From: JACOND01 sp965202795
GTDB lineage: Bacteria > Bdellovibrionota > Bdellovibrionia > Bdellovibrionales > UBA1609
Direction: 5' to 3'
Length of the DNA: 64,000 nt
NCBI GenBank assembly: GCA_965202795.1
Contig: OZ241848.1
Span: forward strand, 62,001 to 126,000
A program made the position numbers and the translations under genes. The notes below the pieces were generated by a model. The model searched no databases, was not told where the DNA came from, and saw nothing but the letters and a program-made list of their open reading frames with translations. Positions 1-6,953 of the stretch are shown one piece after another; the stretch's first letter is position 1, and each line of letters begins with the position of its first letter.

Positions 1-2280
1 ACAGCTGTTATGGCTATGACCATTGCCTGGCAGATTCTTAACAAGGTTACATATCCAAGAGACGCAAGGTTTTCAAAAAATATTTTTATTGTCACCCCAA
101 ATTTAACAGTCAGGGACCGGCTCCAGACTCTAAAGCTCTCAGGCGGCGGCAGCTGCTATCAGGAGTATAAAATTGTTCCCGGTGAATGGCGGGACAAGAT
201 CCGGCAGGGAAAAATCATTATAAAAAACTGGCATCAGCTTCAGTGGGAGACAGAAGAGAAAATTCAAGCAAGAAATGGGCCAGACAAAAGGGGGGCAAAA
301 AGCGACACAGCTTACACAAGGGAGGTTTTAGAGGATATCGCCAAGTCAAAAAATATAATTGTTTTAAATGATGAGGCTCATCACGCCTGGCGAAAGCCGG
401 CAGATCTGCAAATACAAAAGGCGCGCGATATTACAAAAGACGATCTGGAAATGGCCACAAAATGGATTGAGGGGCTGGACCGCCTGAGCCGGACAGCCGG
501 CATCCGGCAGGTTTTTGATTTTTCAGCCACCCCTTATGCCCCCACAGGGAAAACAGCTGATGAGAGAAGTCTCTTTGAGTGGATTGTAAGCGATTTTGGC
601 CTGACAGACGCCATTGAGGCCGGCATTGTCAAGACCCCAAGATTTGCTGTCGGAGACGACGCCTCAGCCAGCGCCAAAAGGCTAAAGCCGCAGCTGTATC
701 ATATTTACGAAAACGAGGAGGCTCAGCCTGATTTAAACAGAAAAGCCGGGGCGGCGGAATCCCTGCCGGATATAGTGAAATCAGCTTACACGCATCTTTC
801 CCACAGCTGGAGCAAAAAATATGAAAAATGGAAAAAGCATTGCAAAAATCAAAAGGAGTTTGTTCCGCCAGTGATGATTTCTGTTGTGAACAGAAAGGAA
901 ACAGCGGACAGGGTGGAGCATGGGCTGAGGGAAAATGACATTCCCGCCGCCAGGCTTTTTAAAGGGGCGGAGAAAACGCTTAAAGTTTACTCCGGCATGG
1001 AAGATGATGAAGGCATGCGGGAAAGGCTTTCCGCTGTGGGAAAAATCAGATCTGGCGGGCAATCTGTTCATCATGTGATTGCCGTTCAAATGCTCTCTGA
1101 AGGCTGGAACTGCCGGACTGTGACCCATATTATGGGCTTGAGGGCTTTTTCAAGCCAGCTGCTGTGCGAGCAGACAATCGGCCGGGGCTTGAGGCGGATG
1201 TCTTATGAGTTAAACAATGATGGAATGTTTGAGCCGGAGTATGCGCATGTCCTGGGGGTTCCGTTTGCTTACCTTCCCCAGGAGGGGAGCGACACTGGAA
1301 GGCCGGAAGAGGATCCAAGAAGCTGCATTTTTCCCGAGCCTGAAAGGTCTCAATATGAAATCACCTGGCCCAATGTGGAAAGGATTGACTGTCAGCTGCG
1401 GCCGGAGCTGACCATTGATTTTGCCGGCATGCCCCCCTGCATTGTGGATGTTTCAAGCATTCCAAATCTGGCGGAGCTGGCCCCCGTTATTGACGGAAAG
1501 CCAAGATATGAGGATATAGAGTCAACAAGCCTTCAGGAGTTTTTTGAAAAGGAGTTTGAGCCGGACCGCATGCAGACTTTAATTTTAAAAGCGGCAAACA
1601 AGATTTATGACAGGATCAGCCCTGAATGGAAAAAGGGGGTTTTGAAGCGTCATGCTCTCAGAATGATTTTTCAGCTGACAAAGGAATTTATCAATTCCCC
1701 GAAGTTTCAGATCAAGCCGGCCTATGAAGAGAAAAGAAAAGGCCTGGCTGTAATGATGAAAATGAATGAGATTGTAAACAGGGCGCTCAGCCTGATACAA
1801 AAGGATTCCGCGGAGGAGTTTTCTGTCATATATGACAAAGACTCAAAATTTTCCTCAACAAAAGAGTCTGGGGAGTGGTGGACTAAGAAGAATACAGCGA
1901 TTTTTAAAAAAACCCATATCAATCAATGCGTGACAGACAGCCCCTGGGAATACACCCATGCAAGAGAGCTGGACAGAAACAAAAATGTCCGGGCATGGGT
2001 TAAAAATGATCACCTGGGCTTTGAAATCGGCTATATTGATGAAAAAGGAAGGATGCGGCCATACACCCCCGATTTTATTGCCCGGCTCTCAAATGGGGAT
2101 CATTTGATTTTGGAAGTCAAGGGAATCCAAAAAAGCCGGGATATTCAAAAATGGGATTTTATGGAAAACTGGGCTAGAGCTGTCTCCGGGAGCTTAAAGA
2201 AAAACTGGCATTTTAAAATCTCTCAAGATCCAGCCGGAGGCATGGTCCATGAAATTATTGAAGAGATTTTAGGGAAATAA
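1..2280 (+). CDS. Type III-like restriction enzyme subunit (SF2 helicase + PD-(D/E)XK nuclease), 5'-truncated by window edge
   Basis: The reading frame is open from base 1, so the true start lies upstream. The first codons read TAVMAMTIAW, which looks like the end of a Walker A (GKT) motif. Visible after that are a DEAH box (LNDEAHHAW, near residue 120), the motif III-like DFSATPY, a motif VI-like IGRGLRR and, near the C terminus, TPDFIARL followed by LILEVKG, which fits a PD-(D/E)XK nuclease. This is the order seen in Res subunits of type III-like restriction systems, which translocate on and cut DNA lacking the cognate methylation. No methyltransferase partner follows; if there is one it must be upstream of the window. 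It could instead belong to a stand-alone helicase-nuclease defence family. Confidence 0.85.
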   Translation, partial: TAVMAMTIAWQILNKVTYPRDARFSKNIFIVTPNLTVRDRLQTLKLSGGGSCYQEYKIVPGEWRDKIRQGKIIIKNWHQLQWETEEKIQARNGPDKRGAKSDTAYTREVLEDIAKSKNIIVLNDEAHHAWRKPADLQIQKARDITKDDLEMATKWIEGLDRLSRTAGIRQVFDFSATPYAPTGKTADERSLFEWIVSDFGLTDAIEAGIVKTPRFAVGDDASASAKRLKPQLYHIYENEEAQPDLNRKAGAAESLPDIVKSAYTHLSHSWSKKYEKWKKHCKNQKEFVPPVMISVVNRKETADRVEHGLRENDIPAARLFKGAEKTLKVYSGMEDDEGMRERLSAVGKIRSGGQSVHHVIAVQMLSEGWNCRTVTHIMGLRAFSSQLLCEQTIGRGLRRMSYELNNDGMFEPEYAHVLGVPFAYLPQEGSDTGRPEEDPRSCIFPEPERSQYEITWPNVERIDCQLRPELTIDFAGMPPCIVDVSSIPNLAELAPVIDGKPRYEDIESTSLQEFFEKEFEPDRMQTLILKAANKIYDRISPEWKKGVLKRHALRMIFQLTKEFINSPKFQIKPAYEEKRKGLAVMMKMNEIVNRALSLIQKDSAEEFSVIYDKDSKFSSTKESGEWWTKKNTAIFKKTHINQCVTDSPWEYTHARELDRNKNVRAWVKNDHLGFEIGYIDEKGRMRPYTPDFIARLSNGDHLILEVKGIQKSRDIQKWDFMENWARAVSGSLKKNWHFKISQDPAGGMVHEIIEEILGK

Positions 2281-2709
2281 CCGCCGGCGCCCCCTCTTTT
2301 TTTTAGCTGTTTAGAGCTGCTTGTTTGCATTTATAAGGGATATGAGTTTAGATTTATTAAGGAGTCCACAAATATTCTGACAAAATTATTGGAACTCTCT
2401 AATAAAGCCTTCTTTAAAAATGTTATTCAATGCTGGAATATATTTATGAACTCCTGTATAACAGCGGGGGGGAAACAGCTGCGGGGCCGGCCCGGCGAAC
2501 AGTCTGTCCTTGTGAAAGACTGCCGGGAACGGCCGCGAGGCCGGCCCAACAAACAGGCGCTGGGATCTGGCAAAAATGGAGATTCAGTCCGCAGCGCATT
2601 GGAGGGGGACAAAGGGAAAAGCAAAAATTTTAGAGGGAGGCGCGCCCGCCGCCGCGCGGCGGCAATAGCGCGGCGCATTGGAGCGGCAGGGAGCGTCAGC
2701 GGAGGCTAA
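2281..2709. other. Intergenic stretch without a convincing gene
   Basis: 429 bases between the restriction gene and nuoF. The first 180 bases are clearly more AT-rich than the surroundings. The rest is GC-rich and low in complexity and contains one dispersed copy of the 30-bp repeat family. A plus-strand frame from 2389 to 2709 is open but has only a TTG start and an Arg/Ala-rich translation, so I do not call it. The Shine-Dalgarno for nuoF (GGAGG, about 2699-2703) closes the region. Confidence 0.5.
2524..2560 (-). repeat. Dispersed copy of the 30-bp GGCCTCGCGGCCG repeat
   Basis: Read on the minus strand this stretch contains GGGCCGGCCTCGCGGCCG followed by TTCC and is preceded by a TGTTTG block. 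That is essentially one unit of the tandem array at 10926-11219. Its core can fold as CGGCC-TCGC-GGCCG. Confidence 0.7.
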
Positions 2710-3984
2710 ATGGAGCATAAGCTTTTAACTGAGCACTATCACAGGGAAGACTACAAAACCCTTGAAGGCTATAAAAAGCGCGGCGGGTATCAGGCCCTCA
2801 AAAAAGCGCTGTCTTTAAAGCCTGAAGAGGTTGCTGCGGAAGTCAAAGCGTCCGGCCTCAGGGGCCGGGGCGGCGCCGGCTTCCCCACAGGAGTCAAGTG
2901 GAGCTTCCTCCCGGAAAACGGAGAGCCGCGCTACCTGCTCTGCAATGCCGACGAGGGGGAGCCGGGAACCTTCAAAGACCGCATGATGATGGAAAAAGCC
3001 CCCCACCAGCTGATTGAGGGGATGCTGATCTCCGCCTTCGCCATTCAGTCAAAAAAATCCTATATTTATCTGCGGGGCGAGTATCAAAAAGCCTTCCGCA
3101 TCCTGCAGCAGGCTCTGGAAGAGGCCCGGAGGGCCGGCCTCCTGGGGAAAAACCTGCTTGAATCCGGCTTTTGCCACGAAATGGACATTTACCTCGGGGC
3201 CGGCGCCTATATCTGCGGCGAGGAGACCGGGATGATTTCCTCTCTTGAGGGCAAAAAAGGCCAGCCCAAGCTAAAGCCGCCCTTTCCCGCGGTCAGAGGC
3301 TACCTGGGGAAGCCAACCATTGTAAACAATGTGGAGACCCTGGCCGCGGCGGTCCCCATCATCAGAGACGGGGCCAAAGCCTACCGCGCCATTGGAACGG
3401 AAAAATCCCCGGGAACCAAGATTTTTTCCCTCAGCGGAGATGTCCTTAAGCCTGGAAACTATGAGCTGCCGCTCGGATATTCCCTGAATGACTTGATTTA
3501 CAATCTGGGGGGCGGGCTTCGGAGCGGCCGCTCTCTGAAGGCGGTTATCCCCGGCGGCTCCTCTGTCCCTGTTTTGACCGCTGAGGAATGCGCCCAGGCC
3601 AGGCTGGACTATGAGAGCCTGAATGAGATGGGGACTTTTCTCGGCTCAGGCGCGGTGATTGTCATGGATGATTCCCGCTCCATGATGCAGATTCTCTCCA
3701 TAATTTTAGAGTTTTATCATCATGAGTCCTGCGGGCAGTGTACCCCCTGCCGCGAGGGGACCGGCTGGCTGAGCAAAATTGTTCATGGGGTCTGCCATGG
3801 CGAAGGGCAAAACAGCGATTATGAGCTGATCCAAAAAATTGCCGAAAACATGATGGGCCGGACCATCTGCGCGCTTTCGGACGCTGCGGCCATGCCGGCC
3901 CTGAGCTTTGTTAAAAAATTTCGGAGCGAGTTTGAGCGCTGCCTTTATGATGGAGGGCTGCCAAAACCGCGGGAGGCCGGCTGA
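2710..3984 (+). CDS. nuoF: NADH-quinone oxidoreductase subunit F (NuoF-like)
   Basis: The 51-kDa flavoprotein subunit oxidises NADH with FMN and passes electrons to a 4Fe-4S cluster in complex I. Its 424 residues fit NuoF. The nucleotide/FMN site appears as GRGGAGFPTGVKW near residue 50 and GAGAYICGEETGM near 165, and the cluster ligands as SCGQCTPCREGTGW near 340 plus a further Cys near 387 (TICAL). The start has a good GGAGG site. No nuoE, nuoG or other complex I genes flank it, which is unusual because NuoE is its direct partner. A related diaphorase subunit of a hydrogenase or formate dehydrogenase is possible, but the length favours NuoF. The next gene starts directly after its stop (TGAATG). 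Confidence 0.9.
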   Translation: MEHKLLTEHYHREDYKTLEGYKKRGGYQALKKALSLKPEEVAAEVKASGLRGRGGAGFPTGVKWSFLPENGEPRYLLCNADEGEPGTFKDRMMMEKAPHQLIEGMLISAFAIQSKKSYIYLRGEYQKAFRILQQALEEARRAGLLGKNLLESGFCHEMDIYLGAGAYICGEETGMISSLEGKKGQPKLKPPFPAVRGYLGKPTIVNNVETLAAAVPIIRDGAKAYRAIGTEKSPGTKIFSLSGDVLKPGNYELPLGYSLNDLIYNLGGGLRSGRSLKAVIPGGSSVPVLTAEECAQARLDYESLNEMGTFLGSGAVIVMDDSRSMMQILSIILEFYHHESCGQCTPCREGTGWLSKIVHGVCHGEGQNSDYELIQKIAENMMGRTICALSDAAAMPALSFVKKFRSEFERCLYDGGLPKPREAG

Positions 3985-4824
3985 ATGCGGCCCGCCGCCC
4001 CCGCGATTTTGCTTTCCGCGCTTTTCGGAGGCTGGCTGAGCGCGGCGCCGGCGCTTTCAGCAGCAAAGCGCCCCGTCCAAAAAATCACAGAGAAAACAGG
4101 CCGGGCCAAAGCCCCGGCAAAGCTCTCAGACAGCGCCGCCCCCGCAAAAAAGCCCCAGAAAACTCCAGGCAGCGCCCCCGCGGAAACGCCCCGGCAACAA
4201 AATCCAGAAGCCGCAAAAAACCTCCCGTGCGGAGGCCAAAACGGCCGCCGCCATGCAAACGGCGGAGGCTTTGTGGCTGATTCAGCCAGCGCCGCCCCTT
4301 CGGCCTTCATCGGCAAAACCGCCTTGGTCTGTGACAAGGCTTCGGTTTCGGGCGATGCGGTTATTTCCGGACAGGCAAAAATCTCCGAAGAGGCGCAAGT
4401 GTCCGGCGAGGCGATAATTGCCGCAAGAGCGCGGGTCTATGGCCGCGCGCGGGTTCATGACCGCGCGGTTATCGCCGGCAGCGCGCGGGTCTATGGCCGC
4501 GCGAGGGTTTTTGGAGACGCTGAAGTTACTGAAACATCCCAGATTTATGGCCAAGCCATGGTCTATCAAAAAGCGCATATTGCGGGCGAGGCGCGGATCT
4601 ATGGCCAGGCGCGGATTTATGGCGAGGCCTCCCATCCTCAGGAAAAGGGAGCTTCCGTTTTTGGCAAAGCGCAGGTCTATGAGCAGGCGCGGGTTTTCGG
4701 CCGGGCCGCTGTTTTTGGCCGGGCAAAAATCTTCGGCAAAGCGCAGGTGTTTGGCCGGGCAAAAATCTCCGGGGATCATCAGATTTCCGGGGAGGCCCGA
4801 ATTTTCGATCAAATTCTAAAATAA
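3985..4824 (+). CDS. Exported hexapeptide-repeat (left-handed beta-helix-like) protein
   Basis: Residues 1-26 look like a signal peptide (LLSALFGGWLSAAPALSA), followed by about 80 Lys/Ala/Pro-rich residues. From about residue 105 to the end there is a six-residue periodicity of the type V-x-G-x-A-x, for example VYGRARVFG and IYGQARIYG. This pattern forms left-handed beta helices in LpxA-like proteins and some surface fibres. The DNA is an imperfect 18-bp tandem repeat, which keeps other frames open; those frames are shadows. No catalytic residues are evident, so a structural surface or periplasmic role is an inference. The start codon follows the nuoF stop without a gap, suggesting translational coupling. 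Confidence 0.7.
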   Translation: MRPAAPAILLSALFGGWLSAAPALSAAKRPVQKITEKTGRAKAPAKLSDSAAPAKKPQKTPGSAPAETPRQQNPEAAKNLPCGGQNGRRHANGGGFVADSASAAPSAFIGKTALVCDKASVSGDAVISGQAKISEEAQVSGEAIIAARARVYGRARVHDRAVIAGSARVYGRARVFGDAEVTETSQIYGQAMVYQKAHIAGEARIYGQARIYGEASHPQEKGASVFGKAQVYEQARVFGRAAVFGRAKIFGKAQVFGRAKISGDHQISGEARIFDQILK

Positions 4825-4852
4825 CTGTCTAAAATAATCGGGGGAGCTGGGC

Positions 4853-5860
4853 ATGGCGGAGCTTAAAGCCTCTTTTTCTGACATTGAGCGGGCGGCGGAG
4901 CGGCTGGCCCCCTGGATCAAAAAAACCCCTTTAAGGAGATCTGGGTTTTTCAGCCGCGCCGCCGGACGGGAGATTTTTCTGAAATACGAAAGCGAGCAGG
5001 AAATCAAAAGCTTCAAGATCCGCGGCGCGCTGAACAAAATTCTCTCTCTCACAGAGGATGAGAAAAAGCGCGGGCTGACAGCCGCCTCTGCGGGGAATCA
5101 CGCGCAGGGAGTGGCTTTTGCCGCCCGCTGCTCCGGGGCCTCGGCCCGGGTGGTCATGATGGAGACCGCCTCGCAGGTGAAAATCCAGGCAGCCAAAAAA
5201 CTGGGCGCCCAAGTGATCCTCAAAGGGAAAACTTATGACGAAAGCTATGCCCATGCCCAGGCCATTCAAGGGGACTCCATTTTTATCCATCCCTTTGCCG
5301 ACCCCCTTGTGATTGCCGGGCAGGGAACCATCGGATTGGAGCTGGCGCGGGACCTGCCGGAGATCAGCTCCGCGGCTGTGGCTGTGGGCGGAGGGGGGAT
5401 GCTTGCGGGTGTGTCCCTGGCGCTCAAAACCCTGAAGCCGGCATGCCGCGTCTATGGGGTGGTCTGGGAGGGAACCCCCGCCTTTTGCCGCAAATTTCAG
5501 GAGCTGAAAAACAAGCCCCCCTGCAGCTGCGGGCCGGCAAAGCCCCCCCTGCGGGAATCCAAAAGCGGCTTGACCGACGGCATTGCTGTCAGGGAAGCTC
5601 AAAAAAAAATGCTTGATTTTTGCGCGCCTTTTGTGGATGGCATGATCTGTGTCAGCGAGGGGGATATCTCAAAAGCCATAGCCAGCCTGGCCGAAAGCGA
5701 GGGCCAGGTGGCGGAAGGCTCAGGGGCGGCGGCCCTGGCCGGGGTTTTAAAGCAAAAATCCGCATGGGATTTGGGCGGCAAATGCGCTGCCGTGATTTCC
5801 GGCGGAAATATTGATCCCAAAGCGCTTTTAGAGATAAAAAAGCGGCATAAACAGTTATGA
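4853..5860 (+). CDS. ilvA: Threonine/serine dehydratase, PLP-dependent, no ACT domain
   Basis: This enzyme deaminates L-threonine (or serine) to 2-oxobutanoate (or pyruvate) in the cytosol. The PLP lysine lies in SFKIRGALNK near residue 54. SAGNHAQGVA and the glycine loop VGGGGMLAG are classical fold-type II elements. At 335 residues it has no C-terminal ACT regulatory domain, so it resembles the catabolic TdcB size class or short biosynthetic forms; the symbol is therefore only approximate. The GGGGGAG site 6 bases before ATG 4853 supports the start. Its stop codon overlaps the start of a small ORF (ATGA at 5857-5860), which begins the unusual leader duplication in front of cmk. Confidence 0.88.
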   Translation: MAELKASFSDIERAAERLAPWIKKTPLRRSGFFSRAAGREIFLKYESEQEIKSFKIRGALNKILSLTEDEKKRGLTAASAGNHAQGVAFAARCSGASARVVMMETASQVKIQAAKKLGAQVILKGKTYDESYAHAQAIQGDSIFIHPFADPLVIAGQGTIGLELARDLPEISSAAVAVGGGGMLAGVSLALKTLKPACRVYGVVWEGTPAFCRKFQELKNKPPCSCGPAKPPLRESKSGLTDGIAVREAQKKMLDFCAPFVDGMICVSEGDISKAIASLAESEGQVAEGSGAAALAGVLKQKSAWDLGGKCAAVISGGNIDPKALLEIKKRHKQL

Positions 5861-5940
5861 AAAAAATCAGCGCTGCTGACAAGCCTCCAGCCGCCGGCAA
5901 AAACCCGGCCAGCGGAAAACCGGCAGTAAGACAGTTATGA
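5857..5940 (+). CDS. 27-residue mini-ORF 1, coupled to ilvA stop
   Basis: It begins at the ATGA overlap with the upstream dehydratase stop and encodes a peptide starting MKKISAADKPPAAGK and ending RQL. Its own stop overlaps the start of the second copy. The first 16 residues match the start of Cmk (MKKI, then D, A and GK at the same spacing), so it looks like a diverged copy of the cmk 5' end including a broken P-loop. Translation is plausible through coupling but unproven; it may simply be a relay for re-initiation. Confidence 0.5.
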   Translation: MKKISAADKPPAAGKNPASGKPAVRQL

Positions 5941-6020
5941 AAAAAATCAGCGCTGCTGACAAGCCTCCGGCCGCCGGCAAAAACCCGGCCAGCGGAAAAC
6001 CGGCAGTAAGACAGTTATGA
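5937..6020 (+). CDS. 27-residue mini-ORF 2, coupled to cmk start
   Basis: This is the second copy of the mini-ORF, identical in protein sequence to the first apart from one silent base. Its TGA overlaps the cmk ATG (ATGA at 6017-6020), so ribosomes finishing it could re-initiate on cmk. The conserved frame, identical peptide and paired ATGA junctions are directly visible. Function is unknown. Confidence 0.5.
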   Translation: MKKISAADKPPAAGKNPASGKPAVRQL

Positions 6021-6688
6021 AAAAAATCATCACTATTGATGGGCTTTCGGCCTCCGGCAAAAGCTCTCTCAGCAGAAATCTGGCCAAAAAGCTGGGCTGG
6101 CGCTGGCTTTCCACCGGGGTTATTTACCGCGGGCTGGCATATATCAGCCACAAAGAGCGGCTGACAGAGGCCGAAAGCCTGTCTTTTATCTCATCGGGAA
6201 ACTGGGAGGTCCGGCTCAGCCCCTCTAAAACCGCCTTCATTTATAAAGGGGAAAACATTACAGAGAAAATCTATGAGGAAAAAACAGACGAGCGGGCCAG
6301 TTTTTTCAGCGCCAACAAGGCTTTCCGAAAAGCGCTCATCCCGTTTCAGAGGGGCTTTTTTGACCCCAAATCAGAAAAAGGCCTGATTCTGGAGGGAAGG
6401 GACTGCGGAAGCGTGATATTTCCCGACGCGCCTTTAAAGGTTTTTCTTGAAGCGGGGGAAAATCAGAGGGCGGAGCGGAGAGCCAGAGAAAGAAGCCAAA
6501 AAAAAGGCCAAATCCTGAAGGCCCAAAAAGAGCGGGACAAAAGGGACAGGGGGCGGGATTTTGCGCCGGCGCTCCGCCCCAAAGGCAGCATTCTTTTAAA
6601 CTCCGAAAGCCAGGGGCCTGAGGAAATAGCCGATATCGTGTATTCTGAGGCCCAAAAGCGCTTTTCCCCCCAAACCGCAAAAAAATGA
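6017..6688 (+). CDS. cmk: Cytidylate kinase
   Basis: Phosphorylates CMP/dCMP with ATP in pyrimidine nucleotide metabolism. The P-loop GLSASGKSS is at residues 9-17. ILEGRDCGSVIFPDA is the typical (D/E)GRD-G-V-FPDA nucleotide-binding segment near residue 125. RDKRDRGRDFAPALRP matches the LID region with conserved Arg and Asp. The length of 223 residues is normal. It is often found directly before rpsA, as here. The start shares an ATGA junction with a duplicated mini-ORF, so its translation probably depends on upstream ribosomes. Confidence 0.95.
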   Translation: MKKIITIDGLSASGKSSLSRNLAKKLGWRWLSTGVIYRGLAYISHKERLTEAESLSFISSGNWEVRLSPSKTAFIYKGENITEKIYEEKTDERASFFSANKAFRKALIPFQRGFFDPKSEKGLILEGRDCGSVIFPDAPLKVFLEAGENQRAERRARERSQKKGQILKAQKERDKRDRGRDFAPALRPKGSILLNSESQGPEEIADIVYSEAQKRFSPQTAKK

Positions 6689-6953
6689 TAAGGCTTGCCT
6701 TCAGGGCCGGCATGGGGTAGAGTTTTAACTTTAGCTTGAAAAGCAGCTGGGAGGGGCCGCAAAATCAGCCCTGAAGGCGGGATCCAGCCAAAAAACGCGC
6801 CTTAACAAAGCCCCGCGGCGCCGGAGGGCCGCAAAAAAAGAGGCTTGACGGGCGGCGGCGAAAAGGGCATAAAGCATAAAACAGCGCAAAACAGAAACAG
6901 AAGACAGCCAGCCGGAAACAGCCGGCAGGCTGTCCCGGCAAAACAGGGAAAAA

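Larger units (their letters stand above)
5851..6029 (+). repeat. 80-bp tandem duplication upstream of and into cmk
   Basis: Copy 1 is 5851-5930 and copy 2 is 5931-6010; they differ at one base (A to G, silent). A third partial copy (6011-6029) merges into the first codons of cmk. Each unit contains an ATGA stop/start overlap. Confidence 0.95.

Noticed and set aside
2389..2709. 106-residue gene before nuoF
   Set aside because: TTG start without ribosome site, half of it Arg/Ala-rich translation of GC repeats; no family resemblance.
4418..4819. Overlapping frames on both strands within the hexapeptide-repeat gene
   Set aside because: The 18-bp periodicity keeps other frames open; only the 3985-4824 frame has a signal peptide and family-like repeats.
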